Source: Bacteroidota bacterium (GTDB lineage: Bacteria > Bacteroidota > Bacteroidia > 2-12-FULL-35-15). Taken from it: a stretch of DNA of 6,532 nucleotides. Positions 5,730 through 6,532 of the stretch are shown here, one piece after another (the stretch's first letter is position 1; each line of letters opens with the position of its first letter). Below the pieces are notes generated by a model that was not told where the DNA came from, did no database searches, and was given only the letters and a program-made list of their open reading frames with translations. Made by a program: the position numbers and the translations under genes. The DNA lies in NCBI GenBank assembly GCA_021413595.1, contig JAIOQD010000199.1:1-6532 (forward strand), written 5' to 3'.

Positions 5730-5874
5730 AATCATTACAAAATATCTGAATTATATTCGCAAAGTGCTTTTCAATAGTATTAAAAGTTTAGAAAGAATAA
5801 AGAAAACTACTTAAAATAAATTAACCCTTAGAATAACCTATAAACAAAGATAATTACACAATTTAATCATAAAA

Positions 5875-6532
5875 ATGAATTTTAAAATTAAGGATTTAGG
5901 AAAGATATTTAAATTGACTTTTAAGGAATGGAACAGAAAAGATCCTTTCCGACAAAGTGCTATCATCGCATACTATTCTATCTTCAGTATACCAGGATTA
6001 TTAGTGCTCATTATTACGATAACGGGATATTTTTTTAGTAAAGAAGCTGTCCATCAAAATATATTTGATCAAATCTCCAGCACTATGGGGGGTGATATCG
6101 CTCAGCAAATTGAAGGGATGTTAACAAAAGCAGGAGAAGCCGAATCAACTATTTGGGGCTCAATAATTGGCTTTGTTATACTGCTGGTAGGGGCAACTGG
6201 CGTGTTTGTGGAATTACAAAAAACACTAAATGAAATTTGGCAGGTAAAAGTTGTTGTTAAAAAAGGGATTTTACCACTCCTAAGAGCAAGACTTTTTTCA
6301 TTTGGATTAATTTTAGCCATAGCCTTTTTGCTCCTGATATCTTTAGTTGTTTCTGCAGCATTAGTAGCAATGAGTAATTGGATTACAATTGATGCGTCAG
6401 GGTTTATTGCTGTACTATTTAATGTTCTCAATTTTATTCTTTCTCTAGTGGTAATATCAATCCTTTTTGGACTAATGTTTAAAATTTTACCGGATGCTAA
6501 AGTAAAATGGGAACATGTTTGGTTGGGCTCTT
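5875..6532 (+). CDS. YihY/BrkB-family inner-membrane protein, 3' end outside window
   Basis: The frame opens at ATG 5875 and runs off the right edge after 219 complete codons. It begins with a cytoplasmic amphipathic stretch and the family signature: W-N-R-K-D-P-F-R-Q-S-A at 19-29, then A-Y-Y-S-I-F-S-I-P-G-L at 32-42 within the first membrane helix (about 29-53). A loop of about 40 residues follows, then helices near 93-113, 139-165 and 176-203. Further family marks are G-A-T-G-V-F at 106-111, L-N-E-I-W at 118-122 and L-P-D-A-K-V-K-W at 205-212. The protein family was once called ribonuclease BN, which is now known to be wrong; its function is unsettled, with transport or envelope roles proposed. 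Full members are about 300 residues, so roughly 80-100 are missing. The 5730-5874 leader contains no TAnnTTTG box that I can find. A minus-strand frame at 6102-6431 is a shadow. Confidence 0.92.
   Translation, partial: MNFKIKDLGKIFKLTFKEWNRKDPFRQSAIIAYYSIFSIPGLLVLIITITGYFFSKEAVHQNIFDQISSTMGGDIAQQIEGMLTKAGEAESTIWGSIIGFVILLVGATGVFVELQKTLNEIWQVKVVVKKGILPLLRARLFSFGLILAIAFLLLISLVVSAALVAMSNWITIDASGFIAVLFNVLNFILSLVVISILFGLMFKILPDAKVKWEHVWLGS

Noticed and set aside
6102..6431. Minus-strand 109-codon frame
   Set aside because: It lies wholly inside the YihY/BrkB coding sequence, whose family motifs on the plus strand are unmistakable.

Overview
The window is AT-rich DNA that reads as a member of the Bacteroidota. 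Three pieces of evidence support this. Promoters carry the TAnnTTTG -7 box typical of the phylum, at 498-505, 1156-1163 and, on the minus strand, 4622-4629. Start codons follow A-rich leaders with no clear Shine-Dalgarno sequence. The gene families (stand-alone carboxypeptidase-regulatory-like domain protein, MORN_2/YwqK-like secreted protein, AsmA-like protein with the Bacteroidota-style C-terminus, PhoB-like regulator) are all common there. The genus cannot be read from the sequence; a soil or freshwater sphingobacterial or chitinophagal relative is a guess.

Layout, left to right. Positions 1-434 hold the end of a receiver-only response regulator. At 567-968 is a very lysine-rich, histone-like small protein, with two palindromes around its promoter. 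At 1183-1506 is a small exported CarboxypepD_reg-like protein, closed by a strong terminator at 1525-1566. At 1708-2205 is an exported MORN_2 repeat protein, preceded by three tandem 11-bp boxes. Converging on it from the minus strand is an OmpR/PhoB-type response regulator (2989-2306), with an 11-bp perfect inverted repeat touching its start codon. Upstream of that, also on the minus strand, is an AsmA-like membrane-anchored gene that is broken: the N-terminal part (4586-3327) and the C-terminal part (3412-3098) are in different frames, and a family segment between them seems to be missing. Divergent from it are an alpha/beta hydrolase of the non-heme chloroperoxidase type (4836-5729) and the first 219 codons of a YihY/BrkB-family membrane protein that runs off the right edge (5875-6532).

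The genes are mostly single transcription units rather than one operon. Two response regulators are present and no histidine kinase gene lies in the window. The clearest regulatory hypothesis is that the PhoB-like regulator binds the 11-bp tandem boxes upstream of the convergent MORN_2 gene and perhaps a similar single box upstream of itself. I do not see a CRISPR array, RNA gene, insertion sequence or an obvious new multi-gene defence or biosynthetic system. The most interesting signals are the tandem boxes, the start-codon hairpin and the broken AsmA-like gene.
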